From the NCBI GenBank assembly GCA_964057225.1, contig OZ059898.1, positions 19,817,267 through 19,881,266 of the forward strand: a stretch of 64,000 bases of DNA, written 5' to 3'. The notes below the pieces were generated by a model. It did not search any database. It saw only the letters and a program-made list of their open reading frames with translations, and had not been told where the DNA came from. Of this stretch, positions 40,014 through 52,948 are shown in pieces. This DNA comes from Auanema rhodensis (taxonomy: Eukaryota; Nematoda; Chromadorea; Rhabditida; Rhabditidae). The number at the start of each line of letters is the position of its first letter. Position 1 is the stretch's first letter. The position numbers were made by a program, and so were the translations under genes.

Positions 40014-42119
40014 CATTGTCCATCGTCTTTGCCTTGTAAAAAGGAATCTAAAAACATCTACTTTTTGCTAAATTATTCTGAAATTTTTCGAAAAAATTTT
40101 TGTCAAAATGTTTTTGGAAGCAAGGTTGAGTGTACTTGGAAACTCAACATACACTAATGCATTATTTTTCAAACGATCATAACTAATTTTTGTATTAAGC
40201 GTTTCTCAATGTAGTATAGTGCATTCGATGCGGATTTTTAAGCTGCGTCGATCTGTGTTATCAGATTTGCGCTAGCTTAAAAATGCACCGAGATATCAAC
40301 TGATATAAGTTCACACTTATATCCTCGATTTTCACCCTGAAGAATTAATTTTTTCGTTGAATAACATTGTCCATCGTCTTTGCCTTGTAAAAAGGAATCT
40401 AAAAACATTTACTTTTTGCTAAATTATTCTGAAATTTTTCGAAAAAATTTTTGTCAAAATGTTTTTGGAAGCAAGGTTGAGTGTACTTGGAAACTCAACA
40501 TACACTAATGCATTATTTTTCAAACGATCATAACTAATTTTTGTATTAAGCGTTTCTCAATGTAGTATAGTGCATTCGATGCGGATTTTTAAGCTGCGTC
40601 GATCTGTGTTATCAGATTTGCGCTAGCTTAAAAATGCACCGAGATATCAACTGATATAAGTTCACACTTATATCCTCGATTTTCACCCTGAAGAATTAAT
40701 TTTTTCGTTGAATAACATTGTCCATCGTCTTTGCCTTGAAAAAAGGAATCTAAAAACATCTACTTTTTGCTAAATTATTTTGAAATTTTTCGAAAAAATT
40801 TTTGTCAAAATGTTTTTGGAAGCAAGGTTGAGTGTACATGGAAACTCAACATACACTAATGCATTATTTTTCAAACGATCATAACTAATTTTTGTATTAA
40901 GCGTTTCTCAATGTAGTATAGTGCATTCGATGCGGATTTTTAAGCTGCGTCGATCTGTGTTATCAGATTTGCGCTAGCTTAAAAATGCACCGAGATATCA
41001 ACTGATATAAGTTCACACTTATATCCTCGATTTTCACCCTGAAGAATTAATTTTTTCGTTGAATAACATTGTCCATCGTCTTTGCCTTGAAAAAAGGAAT
41101 CTAAAAACATTTACTTTTTGCTAAATTATTTTGAAATTTTTTGAAAAAATTTTTGTCAAAATGTTTTTGGAAGCAAGGTTGAGTGTACATGGAAACTCAA
41201 CATACACTAATGCATTATTTTTCAAACGATCATAACTAATTTTTGTATTAAGCGTTTTTCAATGTAGTATAGTGCACTCGATGCGGATTTTTAAGCTGCG
41301 TCGATCTGTGTTATCAGATTTGCGCTAGCTTAAAAATGCACCGAGATATCAACTGATATAAGTTCACACTTATATCCTCGATTTTCACCCTGAAGAATTA
41401 ATTTTTTCGTTGAATAACATTGTCCATCGTCTTTGCCTTGAAAAAAGGAATCTAAAAACATCTACTTTTTGCTAAATTATTTTGAAATTTTTCGAAAAAA
41501 TTTTTGTCAAAATGTTTTTGGAAGCAAGGTTGAGTGTACATGGAAACTCAACATAAACTAATGCATCATTTTTCAAACGATCATAACTAATTTTTGTATT
41601 AAGCGTTTTTCAATGTAATATAGTGCATTCGATGCGGATTTTTAAGCTGCGTCGATCTGTGTTATCGGATTTTCGCTAGCTTAAAAATGCACCGAGATAT
41701 CAACTGATATAAGTTCACACTTATATCCTCGATTTTCACCCTGAAAAATTAATTTTTTCGTTGAATAACATTGTCCATCGTCTTTGCCTTGAAAAAAGGA
41801 ATCTAAAAACATCTACTTTTTGCTAAATTATTTTGAAATTTTTCGAAAAAATTTTTGTCAAAATGTTTTTGGAAGCAAGGTTGAGTGTACATGGAAACTC
41901 AACATACACTAATGCATTATTTTTCAAACGATCATAACTAATTTTTGTATTAAGCGTTTCTCAATGTAGTATAGTGCATTCGATGCGGATTTTCAAGCTG
42001 CGTCGATCTGTGTTATCAGATTTGCGCTAGCTTAAAAATGCACCGAGATATCAACTGATATAAGTTCACACTTATATCCTCAATTTTCACCCTGAAGAAT
42101 TAATTTTTTCGTTGAATAA
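40014..42119. repeat. Core monomers N-F-G-H'-J-A (M115-M120)
   Basis: This is the last stretch made only of core types. The final A (41769-42119) ends CCTCAATTTT rather than CCTCGATTTT. That tail variant precedes most of the diverged O units downstream (not M169), so it marks the boundary with them. Confidence 0.82.
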
Positions 42120-44207
42120 CATTGTCCATCGTCTTTGCTTTGAAAAAAGGAATCTAAAAACATCTACTTTTTGCTAAATTATTTTGAAATTTTTCGAAAA
42201 AATTTTTGTCAAAATGTTTTTGGAAGCAATATTGAGTGTACATGGAAACTCAACATACACTAATGCATTATTTTTCAAACGATCATAACTAATTTTTGTA
42301 TTAAGCGTTTCTCAATGTAGTAAAGTGCATTCGATGCGGATTTGTAAGCTGCGTCGATCTGTGTTATCAGATTTGCGCTAGCTTAAAAATGCACCGAGAT
42401 ATCAACTGATATAAGTTCACACTTATATCCTTGATTTTCACCCTGAAGAATTAATTTTTTCGTTGAATAACATTGTCCATCGTCTTTGCCTTGAAAAAAG
42501 GAATCTAAAAACATTTACTTTTTGCTAAATTATTTTGAAATTTTTCGAAAAAATTTTTGTCAAAATGTTTTTGGAAGCAATGTTGAGTGTACATGGAAAC
42601 TCAACATACACTAATGCATCATTTTTCAAACGATCATAACTAATTTTTGTATCGAAGATTTCTCACTGTAATATAGTGCTTTTGATGCGGATTTTTAAGC
42701 TGCGTCGATCTGTGTTATCAGATTTGCCCTTGCTTAAAAATGCACCGAGAAATCAACTGATATAAGTTCACACTTATATCCTCGATTTTCACCCTGAAGA
42801 ATTAATTTTTTCGTTGAATAACATTGTCCATCGTCTTTGCCTTAAAAAAAGAATTCAAAAACATCTACTTTTTGTGCAATTATTCTAAAATTTTTCGGGA
42901 AAATTTTTGTCAAAATGTTTTTGGAAGCAATGTTGAGTGTACATGGAAACTCAAAATACACTAATGCATCATTTTTCAAACGATCATAACTAATTTTTGT
43001 ATCAAGCGTTTCTCAATGTAGTATAGTGCATTCGATGCGGATTTTTAAGCTGCGTCGATCTGTGTTATCAGATTTGCGCTAGCTTAAAAATGCACCGAGA
43101 TATCAACTGATATAAGTTCACACTTATATCCTCGCTTTTCACCCTGAAGAATTAATTTTTTCGTTGAATAACATTGTCCATCGTTTTTGCCATGAAAAAA
43201 GGAATCTAAAAACAGCTACTTTTTGCTAAATTATTTTGAAATTTTTCGAAAAAATTTTTGTCAAAATGTTTTTGGAAGCAATGTTGAGTGTACATGGAAA
43301 CTCAACATACACTAATGCATCATTTTTCAAACGATCATAACTAATTTTTGTATCAAGCGTTTCTCAATGTAGTATAGTGCATTCGATGCGGATTTTTAAG
43401 CTTATCAGATTTGCGCTAGCTTAAAAATGCACCGAGATATCAACTGATATAAGTTCACACTTATATCCTCGATTTTCACCCTGAAGAATTAATTTTTTCG
43501 TTGAATAACATTGTCCATCGTCTTTGCCTTGAAAAAAGAATTTAAAAACATCTACTTTTCGTGCAATTATTCTAAAATTTTTCGGGAAAATTTTTGTCAA
43601 AATGTTTTTGAAGCAATGTTGAGTGTACATGGAAACTCAACATACACTAATGCATCCTTTTTCAAACGATCATAACTAATTTCTGTAGTGGGCATTTTTC
43701 AATGTAGTATAGTGCTTTCGATGCGGATTTTTAAGCTGCGTCGATCTGTGTTATCAGATTTGCGCTAGCTTAAAAATGCACCGAGATATCAACTGATATA
43801 AGTTCACACTTATATCCTCGATTTTCACCCTGAAGAATTAATTTTTTCGTTGAATAACATAGTTCATCGTCTTTGCCTTAAAAAAAGAATTTAAAAACAT
43901 CTACTTTTTGTGCAATTATTTTAAAATTTTTCGGGAAAATTTTTGTCAAAATGTTTTTGGAAGCAAGGTTGAGTGTACATGGAAACTCAACATACACTAA
44001 TGCATTATTTTTCAAACGATCATAACTAATTTTTGTATTAAGCGTTTCTCAATGTAGTATAGTGCATTCGATGCGGATTTTTAAGCTGCGTCGATCTGTG
44101 TTATCAGATTTGCGCTAGCTTAAAAATGCACCGAGATATCAACTGATATAAGTTCACACTTATATCCTCGATTTTCACCCTGAAGAATTAATTTTTTCGT
44201 TGAATAA
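42120..44207. repeat. Diverged block O-P-Q-R-S-T, first copy (M121-M126)
   Basis: O has GCTTTG, GTAAAG and TTTGTAAG. P has ATCGAAGATTTCTCACTG and GCCCTTGC. Q has an EcoRI-type GAATTC, GTGCAATTATTCTAAAA and CGGGAAAA. R has ACAGCT and a 14-bp deletion. S has GTAGTGGGCATTTTTC and lost single bases. T starts CATAGTTCATC. Lengths are 351, 351, 350, 337, 349 and 350 bp. M126 is T at its start and G-like from AAGGTTG (about 43962) on, so it is mosaic. Confidence 0.85.
43172..43508. repeat. R monomer with 14-bp deletion (337 bp)
   Basis: AAGCT is joined directly to TATCAG at about 43402, losing the 14 bases GCGTCGATCTGTGT and creating an AAGCTT site. The same deletion occurs in R copies near 47716, 49456, 53651, 59951 and 60987. 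One event was therefore spread by amplification. Confidence 0.88.
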
Positions 44208-45611
44208 CATTGTCCATCGTCTTTGCCTTGAAAAAAGGAATCTAAAAACATCTACTTTTTGCTAAATTATTTTGAAATTTTTCGAAAAAATTTTTGTCAA
44301 AATGTTTTTGGAAGCAAGGTTGAGTGTACATGGAAACTCAACATACACTAATGCATTATTTTTCAAACGATCATAACTAATTTTTGTATTAAGCGTTTCT
44401 CAATGTAGTATAGTGCATTCGATGCGGATTTTTAAGCTGCGTCGATCTGTGTTATCAGATTTGCGCTAGCTTAAAAATGCACCGAGATATCAACTGATAT
44501 AAGTTCACACTTATATCCTCGATTTTCACCCTGAAGAATTAATTTTTTCGTTGAATAACATTGTCCATCGTCTTTGCCTTGAAAAAAGGAATCTAAAAAC
44601 ATTTACTTTTTGCTAAATTATTTTGAAATTTTTTGAAAAAATTTTTGTCAAAATGTTTTTGGAAGCAAGGTTGAGTGTACATGGAAACTCAACATACACT
44701 AATGCATTATTTTTCAAACGATCATAACTAATTTTTGTATTAAGCGTTTTTCAATGTAGTATAGTGCACTCGATGCGGATTTTTAAGCTGCGTCGATCTG
44801 TGTTATCAGATTTGCGCTAGCTTAAAAATGCACCGAGATATCAACTGATATAAGTTCACACTTATATCCTCGATTTTCACCCTGAAGAATTAATTTTTTC
44901 GTTGAATAACATTGTCCATCGTCTTTGCCTTGAAAAAAGGAATCTAAAAACATCTACTTTTTGCTAAATTATTTTGAAATTTTTCGAAAAAATTTTTGTC
45001 AAAATGTTTTTGGAAGCAAGGTTGAGTGTACATGGAAACTCAACATAAACTAATGCATCATTTTTCAAACGATCATAACTAATTTTTGTATTAAGCGTTT
45101 TTCAATGTAATATAGTGCATTCGATGCGGATTTTTAAGCTGCGTCGATCTGTGTTATCGGATTTTCGCTAGCTTAAAAATGCACCGAGATATCAACTGAT
45201 ATAAGTTCACACTTATATCCTCGATTTTCACCCTGAAAAATTAATTTTTTCGTTGAATAACATTGTCCATCGTCTTTGCCTTGAAAAAAGGAATCTAAAA
45301 ACATCTACTTTTTGCTAAATTATTTTGAAATTTTTCGAAAAAATTTTTGTCAAAATGTTTTTGGAAGCAAGGTTGAGTGTACATGGAAACTCAACATACA
45401 CTAATGCATTATTTTTCAAACGATCATAACTAATTTTTGTATTAAGCGTTTCTCAATGTAGTATAGTGCATTCGATGCGGATTTTCAAGCTGCGTCGATC
45501 TGTGTTATCAGATTTGCGCTAGCTTAAAAATGCACCGAGATATCAACTGATATAAGTTCACACTTATATCCTCAATTTTCACCCTGAAGAATTAATTTTT
45601 TCGTTGAATAA
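44208..45611. repeat. Core-type insert G-H'-J-A (M127-M130)
   Basis: These are four low-divergence monomers between diverged blocks, in the same order as M117-M120 and M165-M168. The A ends CCTCAATTTT as before O at 42120. Confidence 0.82.
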
Positions 45612-48052
45612 CATTGTCCATCGTCTTTGCTTTGAAAAAAGGAATCTAAAAACATCTACTTTTCGCTAAATTATTTTGAAATTTTTCGAAAAAATTTTTG
45701 TCAAAATGTTTTTGGAAGCAATATTGAGTGTACATGGAAACTCAACATACACTAATGCATTATTTTTCAAACGATCATAACTAATTTTTGTATTAAGCGT
45801 TTCTCAATGTAGTAAAGTGCATTCGATGCGGATTTGTAAGCTGCGTCGATCTGTGTTATCAGATTTGCGCTAGTTTAAAAATGCACCGAGATATCAACTG
45901 ATATAAGTTCACACTTATATCCTTGATTTTCACCCTGAAGAATTAATTTTTTCGTTGAATAACATTGTCCATCGTCTTTGCCTTGAAAAAAGGAATCTAA
46001 AAACATTTACTTTTTGCTAAATTATTTTGAAATTTTTCGAAAAAATTTTTGTCAAAATGTTTTTGGAAGCAATGTTGAGTGTACATGGAAACTCAACATA
46101 CACTAATGCATCATTTTTCAAACGATCATAACTAATTTTTGTATCGAAGATTTCTCACTGTAATATAGTGCTTTTGATGCGGATTTTTAAGCTGCGTCGA
46201 TCTGTGTTATCAGATTTGCCCTTGCTTAAAAATGCACCGAGAAATCAACTGATATAAGTTCACACTTATATCCTCGATTTTCACCCTGAAGAATTAATTT
46301 TTTCGTTGAATAACATTGTCCATCGTCTTTGCCTTAAAAAAAGAATTCAAAAACATCTACTTTTTGTGCAATTATTCTAAAATTTTTCGGGAAAATTTTT
46401 GTCAAAATGTTTTTGGAAGCAATGTTGAGTGTACATGGAAACTCAAAATACACTAATGCATCATTTTTCAAACGATCATAACTAATTTTTGTATCAAGCG
46501 TTTCTCAATGTAGTATAGTGCATTCGATGCGGATTTTTAAGCTGCGTCGATCTGTGTTATCAGATTTGCGCTAGCTTAAAAATGCACCGAGATATCAACT
46601 GATATAAGTTCACACTTATATCCTCAATTTTCACCCTGAAGAATTAATTTTTTCGTTGAATAACATTGTCCATCGTCTTTGCTTTGAAAAAAGGAATCTA
46701 AAAACATCTACTTTTCGCTAAATTATTTTGAAATTTTTCGAAAAAATTTTTGTCAAAATGTTTTTGGAAGCAATATTGAGTGTACATGGAAACTCAACAT
46801 ACACTAATGCATTATTTTTCAAACGATCATAACTAATTTTTGTATTAAGCGTTTCTCAATGTAGTAAAGTGCATTCGATGCGGATTTGTAAGCTGCGTCG
46901 ATCTGTGTTATCAGATTTGCGCTAGTTTAAAAATGCACCGAGATATCAACTGATATAAGTTCACACTTATATCCTTGATTTTCACCCTGAAGAATTAATT
47001 TTTTCGTTGAATAACATTGTCCATCGTCTTTGCCTTGAAAAAAGGAATCTAAAAACATTTACTTTTTGCTAAATTATTTTGAAATTTTTCGAAAAAATTT
47101 TTGTCAAAATGTTTTTGGAAGCAATGTTGAGTGTACATGGAAACTCAACATACACTAATGCATCATTTTTCAAACGATCATAACTAATTTTTGTATCGAA
47201 GATTTCTCACTGTAATATAGTGCTTTTGATGCGGATTTTTAAGCTGCGTCGATCTGTGTTATCAGATTTGCCCTTGCTTAAAAATGCACCGAGAAATCAA
47301 CTGATATAAGTTCACACTTATATCCTCGATTTTCACCCTGAAGAATTAATTTTTTCGTTGAATAACATTGTCCATCGTCTTTGCCTTAAAAAAAGAATTC
47401 AAAAACATCTACTTTTTGTGCAATTATTCTAAAATTTTTCGGGAAAATTTTTGTCAAAATGTTTTTGGAAGCAATGTTGAGTGTACATGGAAACTCAAAA
47501 TACACTAATGCATCATTTTTCAAACGATCATAACTAATTTTTGTATCAAGCGTTTCTCAATGTAGTATAGTGCATTCGATGCGGATTTTTAAGCTGCGTC
47601 GATCTGTGTTATCAGATTTGCGCTAGCTTAAAAATGCACCGAGATATCAACTGATATAAGTTCACACTTATATCCTCGCTTTTCACCCTGAAGAATTAAT
47701 TTTTTCGTTGAATAACATTGTCCATCGTTTTTGCCATGAAAAAAGGAATCTAAAAACAGCTACTTTTTGCTAAATTATTTTGAAATTTTTCGAAAAAATT
47801 TTTGTCAAAATGTTTTTGGAAGCAATGTTGAGTGTACATGGAAACTCAACATACACTAATGCATCATTTTTCAAACGATCATAACTAATTTTTGTATCAA
47901 GCGTTTCTCAATGTAGTATAGTGCATTCGATGCGGATTTTTAAGCTTATCAGATTTGCGCTAGCTTAAAAATGCACCGAGATATCAACTGATATAAGTTC
48001 ACACTTATATCCTCGATTTTCACCCTGAAGAATTAATTTTTTCGTTGAATAA
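45612..48052. repeat. O-P-Q trimer tandem duplication plus R (M131-M137)
   Basis: 45612-46663 and 46664-47715 are 1052-bp copies of O-P-Q. Both O units share CTTTTCGC and CTAGTTTA, seen together nowhere else. The first Q ends CCTCAATTTT, an A-type tail, while the second ends CCTCGCTTTT, the normal Q tail. R (47716-48052) follows. Confidence 0.87.
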
Positions 48053-48403
48053 CATTGTCCATCGTCTTTGCCTTGAAAAAAGAAATCTAAAAACATCTAC
48101 TTTTTGCTAAATTATTTTGAAATTTTTCGAAAAAATTTTTGTCAAAATGTTTTTGGAAGCAAGGTTGAGTGTACATGGAAACTCAACATACACTAATGCA
48201 TTATTTTTCAAACGATCATAACTAATTTTTGTATTAAGCGTTTCTCAATGTAGTATAGTGCATTCGATGCGGATTTTCAAGCTGCGTCGATCTGTGTTAT
48301 CAGATTTGCGCTAGCTTAAAAATGCACCGAGATATCAACTGATATAAGTTCACACTTATATCCTCAATTTTCACCCTGAAGAATTAATTTTTTCGTTGAA
48401 TAA
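48053..48403. repeat. Mosaic A-like monomer with GAAATCT start (M138)
   Basis: It begins like H (GAAAAAAGAAATCT) but with ACATCT, then carries A markers (AAGGTTG, TTTTCAAG) and the CCTCAATTTT tail. It sits between R and O, where S would normally follow R. An S/A or H/A exchange near the start is likely. Confidence 0.7.
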
Positions 48404-50491
48404 CATTGTCCATCGTCTTTGCTTTGAAAAAAGGAATCTAAAAACATCTACTTTTTGCTAAATTATTTTGAAATTTTTCGAAAAAATTTTTGTCAAAATG
48501 TTTTTGGAAGCAATATTGAGTGTACATGGAAACTCAACATACACTAATGCATTATTTTTCAAACGATCATAACTAATTTTTGTATTAAGCGTTTCTCAAT
48601 GTAGTAAAGTGCATTCGATGCGGATTTGTAAGCTGCGTCGATCTGTGTTATCAGATTTGCGCTAGCTTAAAAATGCACCGAGATATCAACTGATATAAGT
48701 TCACACTTATATCCTTGATTTTCACCCTGAAGAATTAATTTTTTCGTTGAATAACATTGTCCATCGTCTTTGCCTTGAAAAAAGGAATCTAAAAACATTT
48801 ACTTTTTGCTAAATTATTTTGAAATTTTTCGAAAAAATTTTTGTCAAAATGTTTTTGGAAGCAATGTTGAGTGTACATGGAAACTCAACATACACTAATG
48901 CATCATTTTTCAAACGATCATAACTAATTTTTGTATCGAAGATTTCTCACTGTAATATAGTGCTTTTGATGCGGATTTTTAAGCTGCGTCGATCTGTGTT
49001 ATCAGATTTGCCCTTGCTTAAAAATGCACCGAGAAATCAACTGATATAAGTTCACACTTATATCCTCGATTTTCACCCTGAAGAATTAATTTTTTCGTTG
49101 AATAACATTGTCCATCGTCTTTGCCTTAAAAAAAGAATTCAAAAACATCTACTTTTTGTGCAATTATTCTAAAATTTTTCGGGAAAATTTTTGTCAAAAT
49201 GTTTTTGGAAGCAATGTTGAGTGTACATGGAAACTCAAAATACACTAATGCATCATTTTTCAAACGATCATAACTAATTTTTGTATCAAGCGTTTCTCAA
49301 TGTAGTATAGTGCATTCGATGCGGATTTTTAAGCTGCGTCGATCTGTGTTATCAGATTTGCGCTAGCTTAAAAATGCACCGAGATATCAACTGATATAAG
49401 TTCACACTTATATCCTCGCTTTTCACCCTGAAGAATTAATTTTTTCGTTGAATAACATTGTCCATCGTTTTTGCCATGAAAAAAGGAATCTAAAAACAGC
49501 TACTTTTTGCTAAATTATTTTGAAATTTTTCGAAAAAATTTTTGTCAAAATGTTTTTGGAAGCAATGTTGAGTGTACATGGAAACTCAACATACACTAAT
49601 GCATCATTTTTCAAACGATCATAACTAATTTTTGTATCAAGCGTTTCTCAATGTAGTATAGTGCATTCGATGCGGATTTTTAAGCTTATCAGATTTGCGC
49701 TAGCTTAAAAATGCACCGAGATATCAACTGATATAAGTTCACACTTATATCCTCGATTTTCACCCTGAAGAATTAATTTTTTCGTTGAATAACATTGTCC
49801 ATCGTCTTTGCCTTGAAAAAAGAATTTAAAAACATCTACTTTTCGTGCAATTATTCTAAAATTTTTCAGGAAAATTTTTGTCAAAATGTTTTTGAAGCAA
49901 TGTTGAGTGTACATGGAAACTCAACATACACTAATGCATCCTTTTTCAAACGATCATAACTAATTTCTGTAGTGGGCATTTTTCAATGTAGTATAGTGCT
50001 TTCGATGCGGATTTTTAAGCTGCGTCGATCTGTGTTATCAGATTTGCGCTAGCTTAAAAATGCACCGAGATATCAACTGATATAAGTTCACACTTATATC
50101 CTCGATTTTCACCCTGAAGAATTAATTTTTTCGTTGAATAACATAGTTCATCGTCTTTGCCTTAAAAAAAGAATTTAAAAACATCTACTTTTTGTGCAAT
50201 TATTTTAAAATTTTTCGGGAAAATTTTTGTCAAAATGTTTTTGGAAGCAAGGTTGAGTGTACATGGAAACTCAACATACACTAATGCATTATTTTTCAAA
50301 CGATCATAACTAATTTTTGTATTAAGCGTTTCTCAATGTAGTATAGTGCATTCGATGCGGATTTTTAAGCTGCGTCGATCTGTGTTATCAGATTTGCGCT
50401 AGCTTAAAAATGCACCGAGATATCAACTGATATAAGTTCACACTTATATCCTCGATTTTCACCCTGAAGAATTAATTTTTTCGTTGAATAA
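48404..50491. repeat. Diverged block O-P-Q-R-S-T, second copy (M139-M144)
   Basis: It has the same order, lengths and T/G mosaic as 42120-44207, at an offset of 6284 bp. One visible difference is TTTTTCAGGAAAA in S (about 49868) against TTTTTCGGGAAAA, a CpG-to-CpA change. Confidence 0.86.
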
Positions 50492-52948
50492 CATTGTCCA
50501 TCGTCTTTGCCTTGAAAAAAGGAATCTAAAAACATCTACTTTTTGCTAAATTATTTTGAAATTTTTCGAAAAAATTTTTGTCAAAATGTTTTTGGAAGCA
50601 AGGTTGAGTGTACATGGAAACTCAACATACACTAATGCATTATTTTTCAAACGATCATAACTAATTTTTGTATTAAGCGTTTCTCAATGTAGTATAGTGC
50701 ATTCGATGCGGATTTTTAAGCTGCGTCGATCTGTGTTATCAGATTTGCGCTAGCTTAAAAATGCACCGAGATATCAACTGATATAAGTTCACACTTATAT
50801 CCTCGATTTTCACCCTGAAGAATTAATTTTTTCGTTGAATAACATTGTCCATCGTCTTTGCCTTGAAAAAAGGAATCTAAAAACATTTACTTTTTGCTAA
50901 ATTATTTTGAAATTTTTTGAAAAAATTTTTGTCAAAATGTTTTTGGAAGCAAGGTTGAGTGTACATGGAAACTCAACATACACTAATGCATTATTTTTCA
51001 AACGATCATAACTAATTTTTGTATTAAGCGTTTTTCAATGTAGTATAGTGCACTCGATGCGGATTTTTAAGCTGCGTCGATCTGTGTTATCAGATTTGCG
51101 CTAGCTTAAAAATGCACCGAGATATCAACTGATATAAGTTCACACTTATATCCTCGATTTTCACCCTGAAGAATTAATTTTTTCGTTGAATAACATTGTC
51201 CATCGTCTTTGCCTTGAAAAAAGGAATCTAAAAACATTTACTTTTTGCTAAATTATTTTGAAATTTTTTGAAAAAATTTTTGTCAAAATGTTTTTGGAAG
51301 CAAGGTTGAGTGTACATGGAAACTCAACATACACTAATGCATTATTTTTCAAACGATCATAACTAATTTTTGTATTAAGCGTTTTTCAATGTAGTATAGT
51401 GCACTCGATGCGGATTTTTAAGCTGCGTCGATCTGTGTTATCAGATTTGCGCTAGCTTAAAAATGCACCGAGATATCAACTGATATAAGTTCACACTTAT
51501 ATCCTCGATTTTCACCCTGAAGAATTAATTTTTTCGTTGAATAACATTGTCCATCGTCTTTGCCTTGAAAAAAGGAATCTAAAAACATTTACTTTTTGCT
51601 AAATTATTTTGAAATTTTTTGAAAAAATTTTTGTCAAAATGTTTTTGGAAGCAAGGTTGAGTGTACATGGAAACTCAACATACACTAATGCATTATTTTT
51701 CAAACGATCATAACTAATTTTTGTATTAAGCGTTTTTCAATGTAGTATAGTGCACTCGATGCGGATTTTTAAGCTGCGTCGATCTGTGTTATCAGATTTG
51801 CGCTAGCTTAAAAATGCACCGAGATATCAACTGATATAAGTTCACACTTATATCCTCGATTTTCACCCTGAAGAATTAATTTTTTCGTTGAATAACATTG
51901 TCCATCGTCTTTGCCTTGAAAAAAGGAATCTAAAAACATTTACTTTTTGCTAAATTATTTTGAAATTTTTTGAAAAAATTTTTGTCAAAATGTTTTTGGA
52001 AGCAAGGTTGAGTGTACATGGAAACTCAACATACACTAATGCATTATTTTTCAAACGATCATAACTAATTTTTGTATTAAGCGTTTTTCAATGTAGTATA
52101 GTGCACTCGATGCGGATTTTTAAGCTGCGTCGATCTGTGTTATCAGATTTGCGCTAGCTTAAAAATGCACCGAGATATCAACTGATATAAGTTCACACTT
52201 ATATCCTCGATTTTCACCCTGAAGAATTAATTTTTTCGTTGAATAACATTGTCCATCGTCTTCGCCTTGAAAAAAGGAATCTAAAAACATCTACTTTTTG
52301 CTAAATTATTTTGAAATTTTTCGAAAAAATTTTTGTCAAAATGTTTTTGGAAGCAAGGTTGAGTGTACATGGAAACTCAACATAAACTAATGCATCATTT
52401 TTCAAACGATCATAACTAATTTTTGTATTAAGCGTTTTTCAATGTAATATAGTGCATTCGATGCGGATTTTTAAGCTGCGTCGATCTGTGTTATCGGATT
52501 TTCGCTAGCTTAAAAATGCACCGAGATATCAACTGATATAAGTTCACACTTATATCCTCGATTTTCACCCTGAAAAATTAATTTTTTCGTTGAATAACAT
52601 TGTCCATCGTCTTTGCCTTGAAAAAAGGAATCTAAAAACATCTACTTTTTGCTAAATTATTTTGAAATTTTTCGAAAAAATTTTTGTCAAAATGTTTTTG
52701 GAAGCAAGGTTGAGTGTACATGGAAACTCAACATACACTAATGCATTATTTTTCAAACGATCATAACTAATTTTTGTATTAAGCGTTTCTCAATGTAGTA
52801 TAGTGCATTCGATGCGGATTTTCAAGCTGCGTCGATCTGTGTTATCAGATTTGCGCTAGCTTAAAAATGCACCGAGATATCAACTGATATAAGTTCACAC
52901 TTATATCCTCAATTTTCACCCTGAAGAATTAATTTTTTCGTTGAATAA
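50492..52948. repeat. G, four tandem H' monomers, J, A (M145-M151)
   Basis: G (50492) is followed by four successive H' monomers at 50843, 51194, 51545 and 51896 that look identical by eye. J (52247) has CTTCGCC and A (52598) has the CCTCAATTTT tail. Elsewhere H' occurs singly in G-H'-J or G-H'-B, so the run of four is a single-monomer amplification. Confidence 0.86.

Noticed and set aside
43421-43630. Minus-strand open frame of 69 codons (also at 49705, 53900, 60200 and 61236)
   Set aside because: It lies wholly inside satellite monomers and exists only where small deletions open the frame. It has no recognisable domain, and the copy number is explained by block duplication. Differences between copies are non-synonymous.
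43920-43945. TTTTTCGGGAAAA in Q, S and T as a CENP-B box
   Set aside because: The required spacing TTCG-N4-A-N2-CGGG is absent; CGGG overlaps TTCG here.
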